DNA of 64,000 nucleotides from Dehalococcoidia bacterium (GCA_003104995.1 PQAO01000012.1:1-64000), one strand, 5' to 3'; positions 52,076-61,365 are shown, counted from the stretch's first letter. Program-made: numbers and translations. The notes: a model not told the origin generated them from the sequence alone.

Positions 52076-52987
52076 TTGAGCAGCTTCATCCCGACGCATG
52101 AAGTCCGGGAACCAACGGACTTCGGCGACCGCGAGTACCGCGGCGCGCTCGTAAACGTGACGAACGTGTGCAATCTTTCGTGCACCCACTGCTTCGTGTT
52201 CCGGGCCGACAACCCCAACCGTCCGAAGGACAAGATGGACGACGCGACGATGCTTTCGCAGCTGGAGACGCTACGGGATCGGCATGGCATCCGCTCGATG
52301 CTGTTCATGGGTGGGGAACCGATGATCCGGCGGGAGCTGGTGATGAAGGCGATGCCGCTGTTCGAGCACTCATCGATTGTGACGAACGGGACGTACGGCA
52401 TCCCCTCGGTGCCGGGGCACCTGGTGACGGTCTCGCTGGACGGGCCCAAGGAGCTGAACGACCCGATCCGGGGCGAGGGCGTCTACGACAAGGTGAAGAA
52501 AGCGGTGTTCGAACGGGACCCGAATGACGGGACCACGGTGATGCTGCAGATGACCGTCACCCGGCAGAACGAGGCGGGCATCGAGGCGTTCGTGGAAGAG
52601 GTGAAGGACTGGCCGGTGACCGGCATCGCATTCACGTTCTATGTGCCCTCGGTAGACGACCAGACGGCGCTGGGATGGGACGACCTGCACGAGCGCGACG
52701 CGGTCATCGAGCGGGTGATGGCGGTGAAGCGAAAGTACCCCGAGCGGGTGAAGGCGAACCTGGGCGCGCTCGAGCTGATGAAGTCGGACCGGTGCCTGGA
52801 GGTGACGGGCGAGCACGGCGAGACGTGCGGGCTGCGCCAGATGCTACCCCTGTACATGGGCGAAGGCGGGAACTTCGAGCGGACGTTCTGCTGTTACGGA
52901 AACAACGTGGACTGCACGCGCTGCGGCGCGTACGCGGTGTTCAACGGGGCGTATCACCGGGCGGCGGGGACGGTCGAGGAGGGGTAG
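52076..52987 (+). CDS. Radical SAM protein with C-terminal cysteine cluster
   Basis: The 303-residue protein has the radical SAM CxxxCxxC motif in NVCNLSCTHCFVF near residue 31, MGGEPM as the GGE SAM-binding motif, and VSLDGPKELNDPIRG. The C-terminal part holds further cysteines (TCGLRQM, FCCYGNNVDCTRCGAY), which resemble SPASM/twitch-type auxiliary cluster ligands. The start is a TTG with GGAGGG 5 nt upstream. Product unknown; no obvious peptide substrate gene lies beside it. Confidence 0.85.
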   Translation: MSSFIPTHEVREPTDFGDREYRGALVNVTNVCNLSCTHCFVFRADNPNRPKDKMDDATMLSQLETLRDRHGIRSMLFMGGEPMIRRELVMKAMPLFEHSSIVTNGTYGIPSVPGHLVTVSLDGPKELNDPIRGEGVYDKVKKAVFERDPNDGTTVMLQMTVTRQNEAGIEAFVEEVKDWPVTGIAFTFYVPSVDDQTALGWDDLHERDAVIERVMAVKRKYPERVKANLGALELMKSDRCLEVTGEHGETCGLRQMLPLYMGEGGNFERTFCCYGNNVDCTRCGAYAVFNGAYHRAAGTVEEG

Positions 52988-53118
52988 GGGCGCCTACACG
53001 GCGATGCCGTAGAGAAGCCGCGGTGCACGGCCTGCACCGCCCCGGGCGCGCGAAGAGCGTCCGTTGGTACGCGGTCTCGTTCATTCGCACGTGCGTCAGG
53101 ACAGATTCGACGCGAGGG

Positions 53119-54219
53119 TCAAGCCGTTCCCATATCAGCGGAGCCACTCTCCAGCTGAGCCAAGAAGACATTCCGCAACTCTCCTACCGGCCGCCCCTGA
53201 TAGTGCCACGAGGACCACCCGTTCGCCGAGCCTCCGCGTGCGGCGGACGCTGCTGCTGACAGGTTTGGGTACACCTGACCGCCAAACTCGACCCCATCTG
53301 TTCGAACCCGGCTCACATGCGTGACTCCATTAAACTCGGCTTCCAAGGCAGCATCGATCGGAAGGACTCCAGTCTGGACGAGGTCGCGTAGCGACACGCG
53401 CGTTCCGTCTGGCTTTAGGACCTCCGTTCGTCGGGCGCGGGCCGGTTTGGCGCCGGCGACCTCGGGATCTTGTAGCACCGGCACTATGGGGGACTTGCGG
53501 GGACGACCTGGACGGCGAGGCTCAACGGGAGGAGGAACTTCGGTAGGTTGCGACGCATCGAGTGGAGTCACGAACACGCGCGGACGGGACACCAGTTTCG
53601 AGACGACATCAACGATGGCCTGAGGTGCCACCCGCTCTCCAAACCGGTCGCGAATCGCGCGGCGCAACGCCTGAATCGCTGGCGACTCCGGGCGGGCCAA
53701 TTCGTCCGCGATCACGCGTTCGGCCAAGAGTTTACTCATCGGACTCGCCTGAGTGAGTGAATCTCGACTGAACAGCGACAACACGTCCCAAGCCTCCTGA
53801 ATCGAGGCGTCGTCGCCATCTAGTCGAACCTGCGCAACCCGTTTCTCAGAGAGCGGACCCGAAGCGTGCGCGTTGTAGATTGCCCACGCGACCCCGTTCG
53901 TGATCAGGCACCACCGGACTCCAAGCACCGCGGCATACTGCACGCACTGTGCGGCGGCCTGATCCGTGATCGGAAGTCGAAGGGCCTTTGCTTCGACGAT
54001 CGCTTGCGCCTTCCCATCGGCATACAGCTCGTAATCGAGGAACTCCTTCGTGGCTGGCACAGGAACCTCTCGTCGAAGGTCCTCTACTCGCACGTAACCC
54101 AACAGGCGGAGGACCGGATCGATGAGATACACCCGCGTGTCGGCTTCGCTGAAGTTCTGCGTGGCGTATTCGTGAACCTGTTGAACGTGTTGGAAGAATT
54201 CTGGGGATGGCTCAGACAT
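53119..54219 (-). CDS. HSDR_N nuclease-like protein with C-terminal RAMA domain
   Basis: The 366-residue protein has an N-terminal domain of the type I restriction HSDR_N kind: DPVLRLLGY, FLDYELYADGKAQAIVEAKAL (PD-(D/E)xK motif, D..EAK) and WCLITNGVAWAIYN. A helical middle and a proline-rich linker (RRPGRPRKSPIVP) lead to a RAMA-like module (LRDLVQTGVLPID...VRTDGVEFGGQVYPNLSAAASAARGGSANGWSSWHYQ). No helicase motor, methylase or specificity subunit is nearby. TATCCT sits 7 nt before the ATG (leaderless type). Base usage is less GC-rich than neighbours, hinting at acquisition. A defence role is inferred. Confidence 0.75.
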   Translation of the reverse strand: MSEPSPEFFQHVQQVHEYATQNFSEADTRVYLIDPVLRLLGYVRVEDLRREVPVPATKEFLDYELYADGKAQAIVEAKALRLPITDQAAAQCVQYAAVLGVRWCLITNGVAWAIYNAHASGPLSEKRVAQVRLDGDDASIQEAWDVLSLFSRDSLTQASPMSKLLAERVIADELARPESPAIQALRRAIRDRFGERVAPQAIVDVVSKLVSRPRVFVTPLDASQPTEVPPPVEPRRPGRPRKSPIVPVLQDPEVAGAKPARARRTEVLKPDGTRVSLRDLVQTGVLPIDAALEAEFNGVTHVSRVRTDGVEFGGQVYPNLSAAASAARGGSANGWSSWHYQGRPVGELRNVFLAQLESGSADMGTA

Positions 54220-54290
54220 GCGTACAAGGATAGCCACGATGTCAACCCTCACAGGAAGCTGCGTGGGTGATGGGCGGGGGCTGTACGGTA

Positions 54291-54824
54291 TCAGCCGGCG
54301 GCGGAGAGGGTGGTGTCTTCCCAGCCGGGGACGAACTTGCGCCATTCCTCCTGGGAGCCCAGGTAGGGGAAGAAGGTGTGGTAGATGGAGACGCGGGGCA
54401 TGCCAGGTTCGTGGGTCATGGCCATGCGCGCTTCCTGGGGGGTGCGGCCGGCCTTGCGGTGGTTGCAGGAGCGGCAGGCGGCGACGAGGTTGTCCCAGGT
54501 GTGGGGGCCGCCGCGGTGGCGCGGGACGACGTGGTCAAGGGTGAGGTCGCGGGTGGCGCGGCCACAGTAGACGCACTGCCAGCCATCGCGGGCGAAGATT
54601 TCCTTGCGGGTGAGGCGGACCTTCGGCCGGGGGCGCTTGATCATGTGGACCAGGCGGATGACCGAGGGGAGGACGAAGGTGGCGCGGGCGGTGTGGAAGA
54701 CGGAACGGGCTGACTCGATGATTTCGGCCTTGCCGCGAAGGACAAGGATGAGCGCGCGCCGCACGTTGCACACATTGAGCGGCTCGTAGTTCTGGTTGAG
54801 CACGAGGACGGATGACGGATCCAT
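54291..54824 (-). CDS. HNH endonuclease
   Basis: The 177-residue protein has an N-terminal VLVLNQNYEPLNVCNVRRALILVLRGKAE region and an HNH domain: WQCVYCGR, LTLDHVVPRHRGG, TWDNLVAACRSCNHRKAG. Two CxxC pairs bind zinc, His of LDH is catalytic. This form (HNH with NYEPLNV) is widely conserved in actinobacteria, cyanobacteria and Chloroflexota and is not tied to mobile elements; role unknown. Start chosen at MDPSSVLVL. Confidence 0.88.
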   Translation of the reverse strand: MDPSSVLVLNQNYEPLNVCNVRRALILVLRGKAEIIESARSVFHTARATFVLPSVIRLVHMIKRPRPKVRLTRKEIFARDGWQCVYCGRATRDLTLDHVVPRHRGGPHTWDNLVAACRSCNHRKAGRTPQEARMAMTHEPGMPRVSIYHTFFPYLGSQEEWRKFVPGWEDTTLSAAG

Positions 54825-54902
54825 ACCCACGCCGCCTTTGCGTGATCCTAGCAAAGGCGAAAGCAGATAGGCAATTGCACGCCGTTAACGCACGAATGCG
54901 TG

Positions 54903-56132
54903 TTATGCAGTGGTCACCCTATGGACATCGACGCCACCGGGGACGTCGAGCCGGATGTGCAGCGGGTTGCCCGGCTCGTAGGCGTCCGAGAGCGGGATGG
55001 TGACCTCGGTCCAGCGGTCTTCGGGGGCCTCGAACCGGGCCTTGCCGAGGCTGACCAGGGCACCGCCGTTATCGTGCCATGCCTGCGCCTCGCCCCTGCC
55101 GTTGGCGAGCATGACCGTGGCCGAAGTGAGCCGGTCGTTACTGACGAGATAGATATCACCGACATCCGAGCAGCGGCGGTACCTGCGGTCGCCGGGGCCC
55201 GTCTTGAGGTCGTGCCAGCCCATGGCGGTGTGGGGGACATCGTTCTCGCCGAAGACCACATTTGCGTGGCGGGGCGCCATGTAGAAGGCCAGGTGGCCGG
55301 TGTCGTAGAGGCGGTCGGGGAAGTAGTAGCGGAAGGGCGCCTGGGTCTTGCGGGCGCGGACGAAGAGGTGGAAGCGGTAGTTGCCCTTCGTAACGCGGGC
55401 GACCACGTTTTCGAGGAGCCAGCGAAAGACGGCGCGCTTGCGGCCCTCGGGCGGATAGATGTCGATGTCCTGGGCGCGGTCGAGGCTGTAGCCACAGCCT
55501 TCGAGAAGCTCCTTGAGTTCGGAAAGGGTGTACTCGCGGCTGTGGCGGGAGCCTTTGAGCGGGGCGCCGAGGTGGTAGGGGTCGTAGATGTTGCGGCCGA
55601 GGAGGAAGTTGACGATCGAATCAGCGCGGCTGGCGTTGGGGGTGGAGAGGACGAGTGCGCCGCCGGGCTTCAGCACGCGGTGGATCTCCGCGAGGGCGTG
55701 GACCGGGTTCTCGGTGAGGTGCTCGATGACCTCGCACCAGGTGACCACATCGAAGGTGTTGTCGGGATAGGGGAAGGTGTCCTGTTCGGCGTTGAAACAG
55801 GTGCAGACGAAGTCGTGCTGCTCTTCGTACTCGGGGCTGGTGAGGGTCTGGCGGATTTCCGGGCGGCCGTCGGAGGCGAAGCCTGTGAGCGAGAGGTCGT
55901 AGTTGCGGAACTTCTGGAGCATGAGGGTGATGTGGAACGGGGGGCTGCCGAGTTCGAGGAGGCGGCCGCGCTCCTTCGGGTTGGGGACGAAGCGGAGCAC
56001 CTGGCGCCAGAGCGGCAGCCCGCCATCGATGAGGACCTTGTGGACGACCTCGTTGCGGAAGTCCCAGCGGAAGCTCAGGAGGTACCGCGCGATCGAATCT
56101 TTGTCGCGTTCGCTAACCGGTGGAAGAGTCAT
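54903..56132 (-). CDS. Class I SAM-dependent methyltransferase with C-terminal domain
   Basis: The 409-residue protein has a methyltransferase core of about 230 residues: GRLLELGSPPFHITLML (motif I), FDVVTWCEVIEHL and RVLKPGGALVLSTPN. A beta-rich C-terminal ~150 residues (MGWHDLKTGPGDRRYRRCSDVGDIYL, TEVTIPLSDAYEPGNPLHIRLDVPGG) looks like a carbohydrate-binding or jelly-roll fold. O-antigen/glycan methylation is plausible. CACAAT lies 8 nt before the ATG. It diverges from the PHP gene. Confidence 0.83.
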   Translation of the reverse strand: MTLPPVSERDKDSIARYLLSFRWDFRNEVVHKVLIDGGLPLWRQVLRFVPNPKERGRLLELGSPPFHITLMLQKFRNYDLSLTGFASDGRPEIRQTLTSPEYEEQHDFVCTCFNAEQDTFPYPDNTFDVVTWCEVIEHLTENPVHALAEIHRVLKPGGALVLSTPNASRADSIVNFLLGRNIYDPYHLGAPLKGSRHSREYTLSELKELLEGCGYSLDRAQDIDIYPPEGRKRAVFRWLLENVVARVTKGNYRFHLFVRARKTQAPFRYYFPDRLYDTGHLAFYMAPRHANVVFGENDVPHTAMGWHDLKTGPGDRRYRRCSDVGDIYLVSNDRLTSATVMLANGRGEAQAWHDNGGALVSLGKARFEAPEDRWTEVTIPLSDAYEPGNPLHIRLDVPGGVDVHRVTTA

Positions 56133-56194
56133 GTCGCGGCATTGTGCCTTATCGGGGGCCAGTCGTTCAAAGCGGAGTCGGGTATGCTCGCGCC

Positions 56195-57232
56195 GTGGAG
56201 CCCGTGGCCGCCCTCAACCGGATCGCGTTCCTGCTCGAACGGGGGAATGAGCCAACCTACCGCGTGAAGGCGTTCCGGAACGCAGCGGGCGTTGTGCGGG
56301 ATCTGGCATCGGGGGAAGTTGAGCGCCGCGCGGCGGCCGGGACGCTGCGGCAACTGAAGGGCATCGGAGACGTGACGGCAAAGGTCATCGCCGAGGCGGC
56401 CGCCGGCGGAGTGCCGGGGTACCTGGCGGAACTCGAAGAAGCAGCGTCGAAGGCGTGGCCGCCGGAGGACGGGCGGGCACTGCGCGCCCTGCTGCGGGGC
56501 GACTGCCACGTGCACTCGGACTGGTCGGACGGGGGCAGCCCGATCCGGGAGATGGCGGAGGCGGCCATCGAAATCGGGCACGAGTACATGGTGCTGACCG
56601 ACCATTCGCCGCGGCTGACGGTGGCGCGGGGGCTGACCGCGGAGCGGCTGCGGAGCCAGCTGGAGGTGGTGCGGGAGCTGAACGCGGAGCTTTCGCCGTT
56701 CCGCATCCTGACCGGGATCGAGGTGGACATCCTGGACGACGGTTCGCTCGACCAGGAGGCGGAGCTGTTGGCTGAGCTGGACGTGGTGGTGGCGAGCGTC
56801 CACAGCAAGCTGCGCATGCCCTCGGAGGAGATGACGCCACGGATGGTGATGGCGGCCGCCAACCCGAACGTGGACATCCTGGGGCACTGCACGGGCCGGT
56901 ATATCTCCGGGAAGCAGCGGCCGGAGTCGGAGTTCGATGCGGAGATCGTGTTCGAGGCGTGCAGGCAGTTCGGGGTGGCGGTGGAAATCAACTCGCGAGT
57001 CGAGCGGCTGGACCCGCCGCGGCGGCTGCTGCGGCTTGCGGTCGAGATGGGGTGCCTGTTCGCGATCGACAGCGACGCGCACGCGCCCGGTCAGCTGGAC
57101 TGGGTGGCCTATGGGTGTTCGCGGGCGGAGGAGTGCGGGGTGCCGGCGGAGCGGATTGTGAACACGTGGGAGGCTGAGCGGTTGGTGGAGTCGCGAGAGG
57201 AACGCGGAAGGAGGAAAGGGAAAAGAGGTTAG
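56195..57232 (+). CDS. PHP-domain phosphoesterase with PolX-like HhH domain
   Basis: The 345-residue protein joins an N-terminal helix-hairpin-helix domain like that of DNA polymerase X/beta (NRIAFLLERGNEPTYRVKAFRNAA, LKGIGDVTAKVIAEA) to a PHP domain (GDCHVHSDWSDGGSPI, LTDHSPRLTVARG, GIEVDIL, SVHSKL, ILGHCTG, FAIDSDAHAP). The polymerase palm/fingers of PolX are missing. PHP uses three metals for phosphoester cleavage. The HhH implies DNA binding, so a repair nuclease is likely. TATGCT lies 6 nt before the GTG (leaderless type). Confidence 0.88.
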   Translation: MEPVAALNRIAFLLERGNEPTYRVKAFRNAAGVVRDLASGEVERRAAAGTLRQLKGIGDVTAKVIAEAAAGGVPGYLAELEEAASKAWPPEDGRALRALLRGDCHVHSDWSDGGSPIREMAEAAIEIGHEYMVLTDHSPRLTVARGLTAERLRSQLEVVRELNAELSPFRILTGIEVDILDDGSLDQEAELLAELDVVVASVHSKLRMPSEEMTPRMVMAAANPNVDILGHCTGRYISGKQRPESEFDAEIVFEACRQFGVAVEINSRVERLDPPRRLLRLAVEMGCLFAIDSDAHAPGQLDWVAYGCSRAEECGVPAERIVNTWEAERLVESREERGRRKGKRG

Positions 57233-57238
57233 GGCGGG

Positions 57239-57529
57239 GTGGTTGGCGCTGGTGCTGGCAGGGGATGGCCAGTCGCCGGTGAGGACGACGGAGAACATGG
57301 TTTCATCGAACTCTTCGAGCGCGCCGGCAACGAACTCAGCGCCTGTGCCCCCAACGATGATGAGCCTTTCTGCCTCACCCGGGTCGCGACTCATAAAGAG
57401 AAGACCTCTGCCATCGGCGGTTTCTCCAAGCAATCTGGCTTCGGGGTACTCGCTGTTGATTTGGGCTTCCCCGGCGAGCACGCGCTGCTCGGCGGGGGTC
57501 AAGCGTTCCGGGTGCCGTTTCCGCCCCAT
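57239..57529 (-). CDS. Small protein (about 97 residues), unknown; C-terminus unclear
   Basis: A frame from the ATG at 57529 encodes MGRKRHPERLTPAEQRVL, then ARLLGETADGRGLLFMSRDP and ERLIIVGGTGAEFVAGALEEF, which looks like real alpha/beta coding sequence filling an otherwise empty gap. The frame has no stop here and runs on antisense through the PHP gene; the true end is therefore unknown, or a frameshift has removed the stop. No family recognised. Confidence 0.5.
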
Positions 57530-57658
57530 GGGGACAGCCTACCGCGCCGGAGACGCGATTTCCCCACCCGGCCCCGGGGAGTTGGGACGTGCGGCCGGTG
57601 CGATGGGCGCGTTCCTGGTGAAGGATGCCAGGAGACTTGACGAACAAGAGGTGGCGCC

Positions 57659-58345
57659 ATGGACCGATGGAGAATCGCCCGCCGGGCAGGGGCGGCGTTC
57701 GGGATAACCCTCGGAGTCGCGGGCTCGTATTCGCGCTGGTTCACACCGTGGCAGCGGAACTGGGGTGCGACCGCCGAGGAACGCGAGCGACCGATGCCGG
57801 GAGATGACTTCATCGACAAGCCCCAGTACCTGACGACCCGGGCTATCACGGTGAACGCCCGGCCGAAGGACGTCTATCCCTGGCTGGCACAGATGGGATA
57901 CCGGCGGGGCGGGCTGTACAGCTTCGACTTCCTCGACCGAGTGTTCGGCTTCCTCGATGGGCCGAGCACAACGGAGATCCTGCCGGAGTTCCAGGACCTG
58001 AAGCCGGGGGACGTCATCCCCATCGGCAAGGGCGGCGACTTCCCGGTGATGGACCTTAGGCCCCACGAGTTTCTCCTGCTGGGCGGCGAGACCGAAGGCG
58101 CGCGGTGGACTTGGAGTACGGCGCTGTATCCGCAGGCTGACGGGACGACGCGGCTGGTGACGCGAAACACGGGCGGAGGGATGACTTCGATCTGGAGCCG
58201 GGCGGCGTTCATCGGCCTGGACCTTGCGGCATTCATCATGGTTTGGCGGTGGCTCCATGTGCTGAAGCAGCGCGCGGAGGGACTGCGCGGGCGACGGGAC
58301 GCGGCGGCCGACCAGGCTGAGGTTGAACTTACGACGGCGAACTGA
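57659..58345 (+). CDS. SRPBCC-like protein with terminal membrane segment
   Basis: The 228-residue protein has an N-terminal hydrophobic patch, then YLTTRAITVNARPKDVYPWLAQMGYRRGGLYSFDFLDRVFG, the usual start of an SRPBCC/START-like ligand-binding domain, and FLLLGGETEGARWTWSTALYP. A hydrophobic helix (AAFIGLDLAAFIMVWRWLHVL) near the end may anchor it. Ligand unknown. A shared terminator follows. Confidence 0.8.
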   Translation: MDRWRIARRAGAAFGITLGVAGSYSRWFTPWQRNWGATAEERERPMPGDDFIDKPQYLTTRAITVNARPKDVYPWLAQMGYRRGGLYSFDFLDRVFGFLDGPSTTEILPEFQDLKPGDVIPIGKGGDFPVMDLRPHEFLLLGGETEGARWTWSTALYPQADGTTRLVTRNTGGGMTSIWSRAAFIGLDLAAFIMVWRWLHVLKQRAEGLRGRRDAAADQAEVELTTAN

Positions 58346-58355
58346 CCCACGAAAA

Positions 58356-58380
58356 ACGCCCCTCCGGACCGGAGGGGCGT
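58356..58380. terminator. Bidirectional intrinsic terminator
   Basis: ACGCCCCTCCG pairs with CGGAGGGGCGT around a 3-nt loop, with AAAAA on one side and TTT on the other. It lies between the convergent SRPBCC and pnp genes and can serve both. Confidence 0.88.
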
Positions 58381-58406
58381 TTCTGCTTGTGTGTTGCCAG
58401 CGAGGG

Positions 58407-60881
58407 CTAGGCTTCGTCGTCCATGCCGCCACCGAAGTCGCGACGCGGGGAGGGAGGAGGCGGGGGCGCGCCCCCTTCGGTGGGTTCGGTGCGACGGACC
58501 CAGCCGCGGCTGACGCCGCCAACCGGGGAGCTGCCACCACGTCCGCCGGAGAAGCCGCCATCGCGGCGCTGGCCTCCGCCAAAGCCACTGCCACCCCCAC
58601 TGCCGGAACGGGGGCCACGGTCACCGCCGCCACCGCTGCGCTGGAAGCCACGGTCGCCGCCGCCACTGCGCGGGCCGCGGTCGCCGCCGCGATCACCACC
58701 GCGGTCTCCGCCGCCGTTACGCGGGCCACGGTCGCGACTACCGCCACCGGGGCCGCCGCGGCCACGAGGGGCCCCGCCACCGCTGCCCGGGGGTGGGGGC
58801 GCTTCGCCGAGAAGGACTGCGCGGCGGGAGAGGTTGATCCGGCCGAGGTTGTCGATTTCGGTGACCATGACGGTGACTTCATCACCGGGCTGGACTTCGT
58901 CCTCGACGGTCTCGACGTGGTCTTCACCAAGCTGGGAGATGTGGACGAGGCCTTCCTTGCCGGGAAGGATTTCGACAAAGACACCGAAGTTGAGGAGGCG
59001 GGTCACCTTGCCGGTGTAGATCTCGCCGATCTTCACTTCCTTGGTGAGGCCTTCGATCATGCGGATCGCTGCCTGGGCGACGGCCTCGTTGGGTGAGCCA
59101 ACGATGACGGTGCCGTCTTCCTGGATGTCGATGGTGGCGCCGCCGGACTCTTCCTGGATCTTGCGGACCATTTTGCCGCCCGGGCCGATGATGGTACCGA
59201 TCTGGTCCTGCTGGATCTGGATCTTGTACATCTTGGGGGCGAACTCGGACATTTCGGCGCGGGGTTCAGGGAGCACTTCGAGCATGTTGTCGAGGATGAA
59301 CTCACGGGCGTCCTTGGCCTGGGCGAGGGCCCGGGTGAGGAGTTCGCGCGAGACGCCGCCGATCTTAATGTCCATCTGGAGGGCGGTGATGCCATCGCGG
59401 GTGCCGGCGACCTTGAAGTCCATGTCGCCCATGAAGTCTTCCTGGCCGGCGATGTCGGTGAGGACCTTGTAGTTGCCGTCCTCGCCCATGATGAGGCCCA
59501 TGGCGATGCCGGCGACGGGAGCGGTGATGGGGACACCGGCGTCCATGAGGGCGAGGGTGCTGCCGCAGACGCTGGCCATGGAGGTCGAGCCGTTGGAGGA
59601 CATCACTTCACTCACGAGACGGAGCGCATAGGGGAAGTCCTCGACCGGGGGGACGACCGGTTCGAGGGCGCGCTCGGCGAGGGCACCGTGGCCGATCTCG
59701 CGCCGGCCCGCGCCACGCATGGGGCGGGCTTCGCCGACCGAGTACGGCGGGAAGTTGTAGTGGTGCATGTAGCGCTTCGACTCGTCGGGAGAGAGCGTGT
59801 CGAGCTTCTGGGACATGCTGAGCCCACCGAGGGTGGCGATGGTGAGCACCTGGGTCTCCCCCCGTGAGAAGAGGCCGCTACCGTGGGTGCGGGGGAGGAC
59901 GCCGACATGGATGTCGAGCGGCCGGACTTCGGTGACACCACGACCATCGGCGCGCTTTTCCTGCTCGAGGATCTGCTTGCGCATGGCCTTCTTGATGGTG
60001 TTGTAGAGCGCATCGCTGATTTCACCGGAGGAGAACTGTTCGCCAAACTTCTCCTGGAGCTCGGTGCGGACGGCCTTGTTGGCATCGCTGCGTTCGGAGG
60101 CTGCGGTGGCGACGAGCTCGGGGATGCGGTCCTTGAGGTAGTCGCCGATGGCCGCCACGGATTCGGCGTGTTCTTTCGCGGGGGTGTAGGCCTTCTTCAC
60201 GGGGGCCGCTTCAGCCGCGATCTGCTCCTGGAGGGCGATGATGGCGCGGTTGGCTTCCATGGCGACTTCGATCGCCTGGAGGACGACATCCTCGGAGACC
60301 TGCTTGGCGCCGGCCTCGACCATCACGACCGCTTCCTTCGTGCCGGCGACGATGATGTCGACATCGCCTTCCTCGGCCTGGTCGAAGGTGGGGTTGATGA
60401 TGAACTCGCCATCGATGCGGGTCACACGGACGGAGCTGACGGGCCCGTTGAAGGGGATATCGCTGATGCCAAGGGCGGCGCTGGCACCAATGGTGATGAG
60501 CGTATCGGGCTGGTGCTCGCGATCGGCGGAGAGGGTCGTGGCGATGATCTGGACTTCGTTGCGGAAGCCCTTGGGGAAGAGGGGCCGGAGGGGGCGGTCG
60601 GTGAGGCGCATGGCGAGGACGCCGTCAGTGCTGGCGCGGCCTTCGCGGCGGGGGAAGCCGCCAGGAATCTTGCCAACGGCGTAGAGGCGCTCTTCGTAGT
60701 CAATGGTGAGGGGGAAGAAGTCGATGCCTTCGCGGGGGTCGGCCATACAGGCGGTGACGAGGACGACGGTATCGCCGAGGCGGACGGTAACGGCGCCGTT
60801 GGCCTGTTGGGCGAGGATGCCGTGCTGAATGGTGAGGGTCTTGCCCCCGACTTCAAGTTCGTAGGTACGTGGTTCGTTCAT
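58407..60881 (-). CDS. pnp: Polyribonucleotide nucleotidyltransferase (PNPase) with RGG-rich tail
   Basis: The 824-residue exoribonuclease has two RNase PH domains (ending in PFRGPLS-type and [24 protein letters not shown]), a KH domain ([18 protein letters not shown]) and an S1 domain ([33 protein letters not shown]). It degrades RNA phosphorolytically. Beyond the S1 domain about 110 residues of Gly/Arg/Asp/Ser repeats (RGG, GGGDRGG) form a disordered tail absent from E. coli PNPase. It follows rpsO after 160 nt, the usual order. Confidence 0.97.
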   Translation of the reverse strand: MNEPRTYELEVGGKTLTIQHGILAQQANGAVTVRLGDTVVLVTACMADPREGIDFFPLTIDYEERLYAVGKIPGGFPRREGRASTDGVLAMRLTDRPLRPLFPKGFRNEVQIIATTLSADREHQPDTLITIGASAALGISDIPFNGPVSSVRVTRIDGEFIINPTFDQAEEGDVDIIVAGTKEAVVMVEAGAKQVSEDVVLQAIEVAMEANRAIIALQEQIAAEAAPVKKAYTPAKEHAESVAAIGDYLKDRIPELVATAASERSDANKAVRTELQEKFGEQFSSGEISDALYNTIKKAMRKQILEQEKRADGRGVTEVRPLDIHVGVLPRTHGSGLFSRGETQVLTIATLGGLSMSQKLDTLSPDESKRYMHHYNFPPYSVGEARPMRGAGRREIGHGALAERALEPVVPPVEDFPYALRLVSEVMSSNGSTSMASVCGSTLALMDAGVPITAPVAGIAMGLIMGEDGNYKVLTDIAGQEDFMGDMDFKVAGTRDGITALQMDIKIGGVSRELLTRALAQAKDAREFILDNMLEVLPEPRAEMSEFAPKMYKIQIQQDQIGTIIGPGGKMVRKIQEESGGATIDIQEDGTVIVGSPNEAVAQAAIRMIEGLTKEVKIGEIYTGKVTRLLNFGVFVEILPGKEGLVHISQLGEDHVETVEDEVQPGDEVTVMVTEIDNLGRINLSRRAVLLGEAPPPPGSGGGAPRGRGGPGGGSRDRGPRNGGGDRGGDRGGDRGPRSGGGDRGFQRSGGGGDRGPRSGSGGGSGFGGGQRRDGGFSGGRGGSSPVGGVSRGWVRRTEPTEGGAPPPPPSPRRDFGGGMDDEA

Positions 60882-61028
60882 TCTCTTCGCTTGTTCTCTG
60901 TTTCCAGCGTTGCCCGGGTTCCCAGTACTTTCTGTGGGAATGCGGGAGTTCCTCCGTCCGCGTTTCGTTGGGACGGTGGCAAAGGGGGAGAGTGGCTGCC
61001 GGGGAGGTTGCTGTGCGTCGCCGTGACG

Positions 61029-61056
61029 ACAAAGGCCTCCGCTATTTGCGGAGGCC
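61029..61056 (-). terminator. rpsO attenuator/terminator overlapping its stop codon
   Basis: On the minus strand GGCCTCCGC (61056-61048) pairs with GCGGAGGCC (61042-61034), followed by TTTGT. The 5' arm is coding (last codons of rpsO) and the TAG stop begins in the loop. It probably limits read-through into pnp, as the rpsO terminator does in E. coli. Confidence 0.8.
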
Positions 61057-61308
61057 GAGCCGGGCGATTACTTCGCGGTACCGGTTTACGTCGCGGTTGT
61101 TGAGATAGCGGAGCTGACGCCGCCGCTGGCCAACAAGCTTGAGGAGGCCACGACGGGTGTGGTAGTCGTGCTTGTTCGCCTTCAGGTGCGTGGTGAGGTA
61201 CTTGATGCGTTCCGTGAGGATCGCCACCTGGACCTCTGGGGAGCCGGTATCCGTCGCGTGGACGGCGTAGTCCCCTATCAATTCGGTTTTGCGCTCTTTA
61301 GTCAGCAA
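61042..61308 (-). CDS. rpsO: 30S ribosomal protein S15
   Basis: The 88-residue protein starts [26 protein letters not shown] and ends [22 protein letters not shown], matching S15 throughout, including the [16 protein letters not shown] rRNA-binding loop. The start codon is TTG or the adjacent CTG; the AGAAGG site lies very close, so CTG may be used. It is first of the rpsO-pnp pair. Confidence 0.97.
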   Translation of the reverse strand: MLTKERKTELIGDYAVHATDTGSPEVQVAILTERIKYLTTHLKANKHDYHTRRGLLKLVGQRRRQLRYLNNRDVNRYREVIARLGLRK

Positions 61309-61365
61309 CCTTCTCTTCGTTCTTCCTTTGCCTATCGTTGAACATCTGTAAACCTAGCACAGGGC

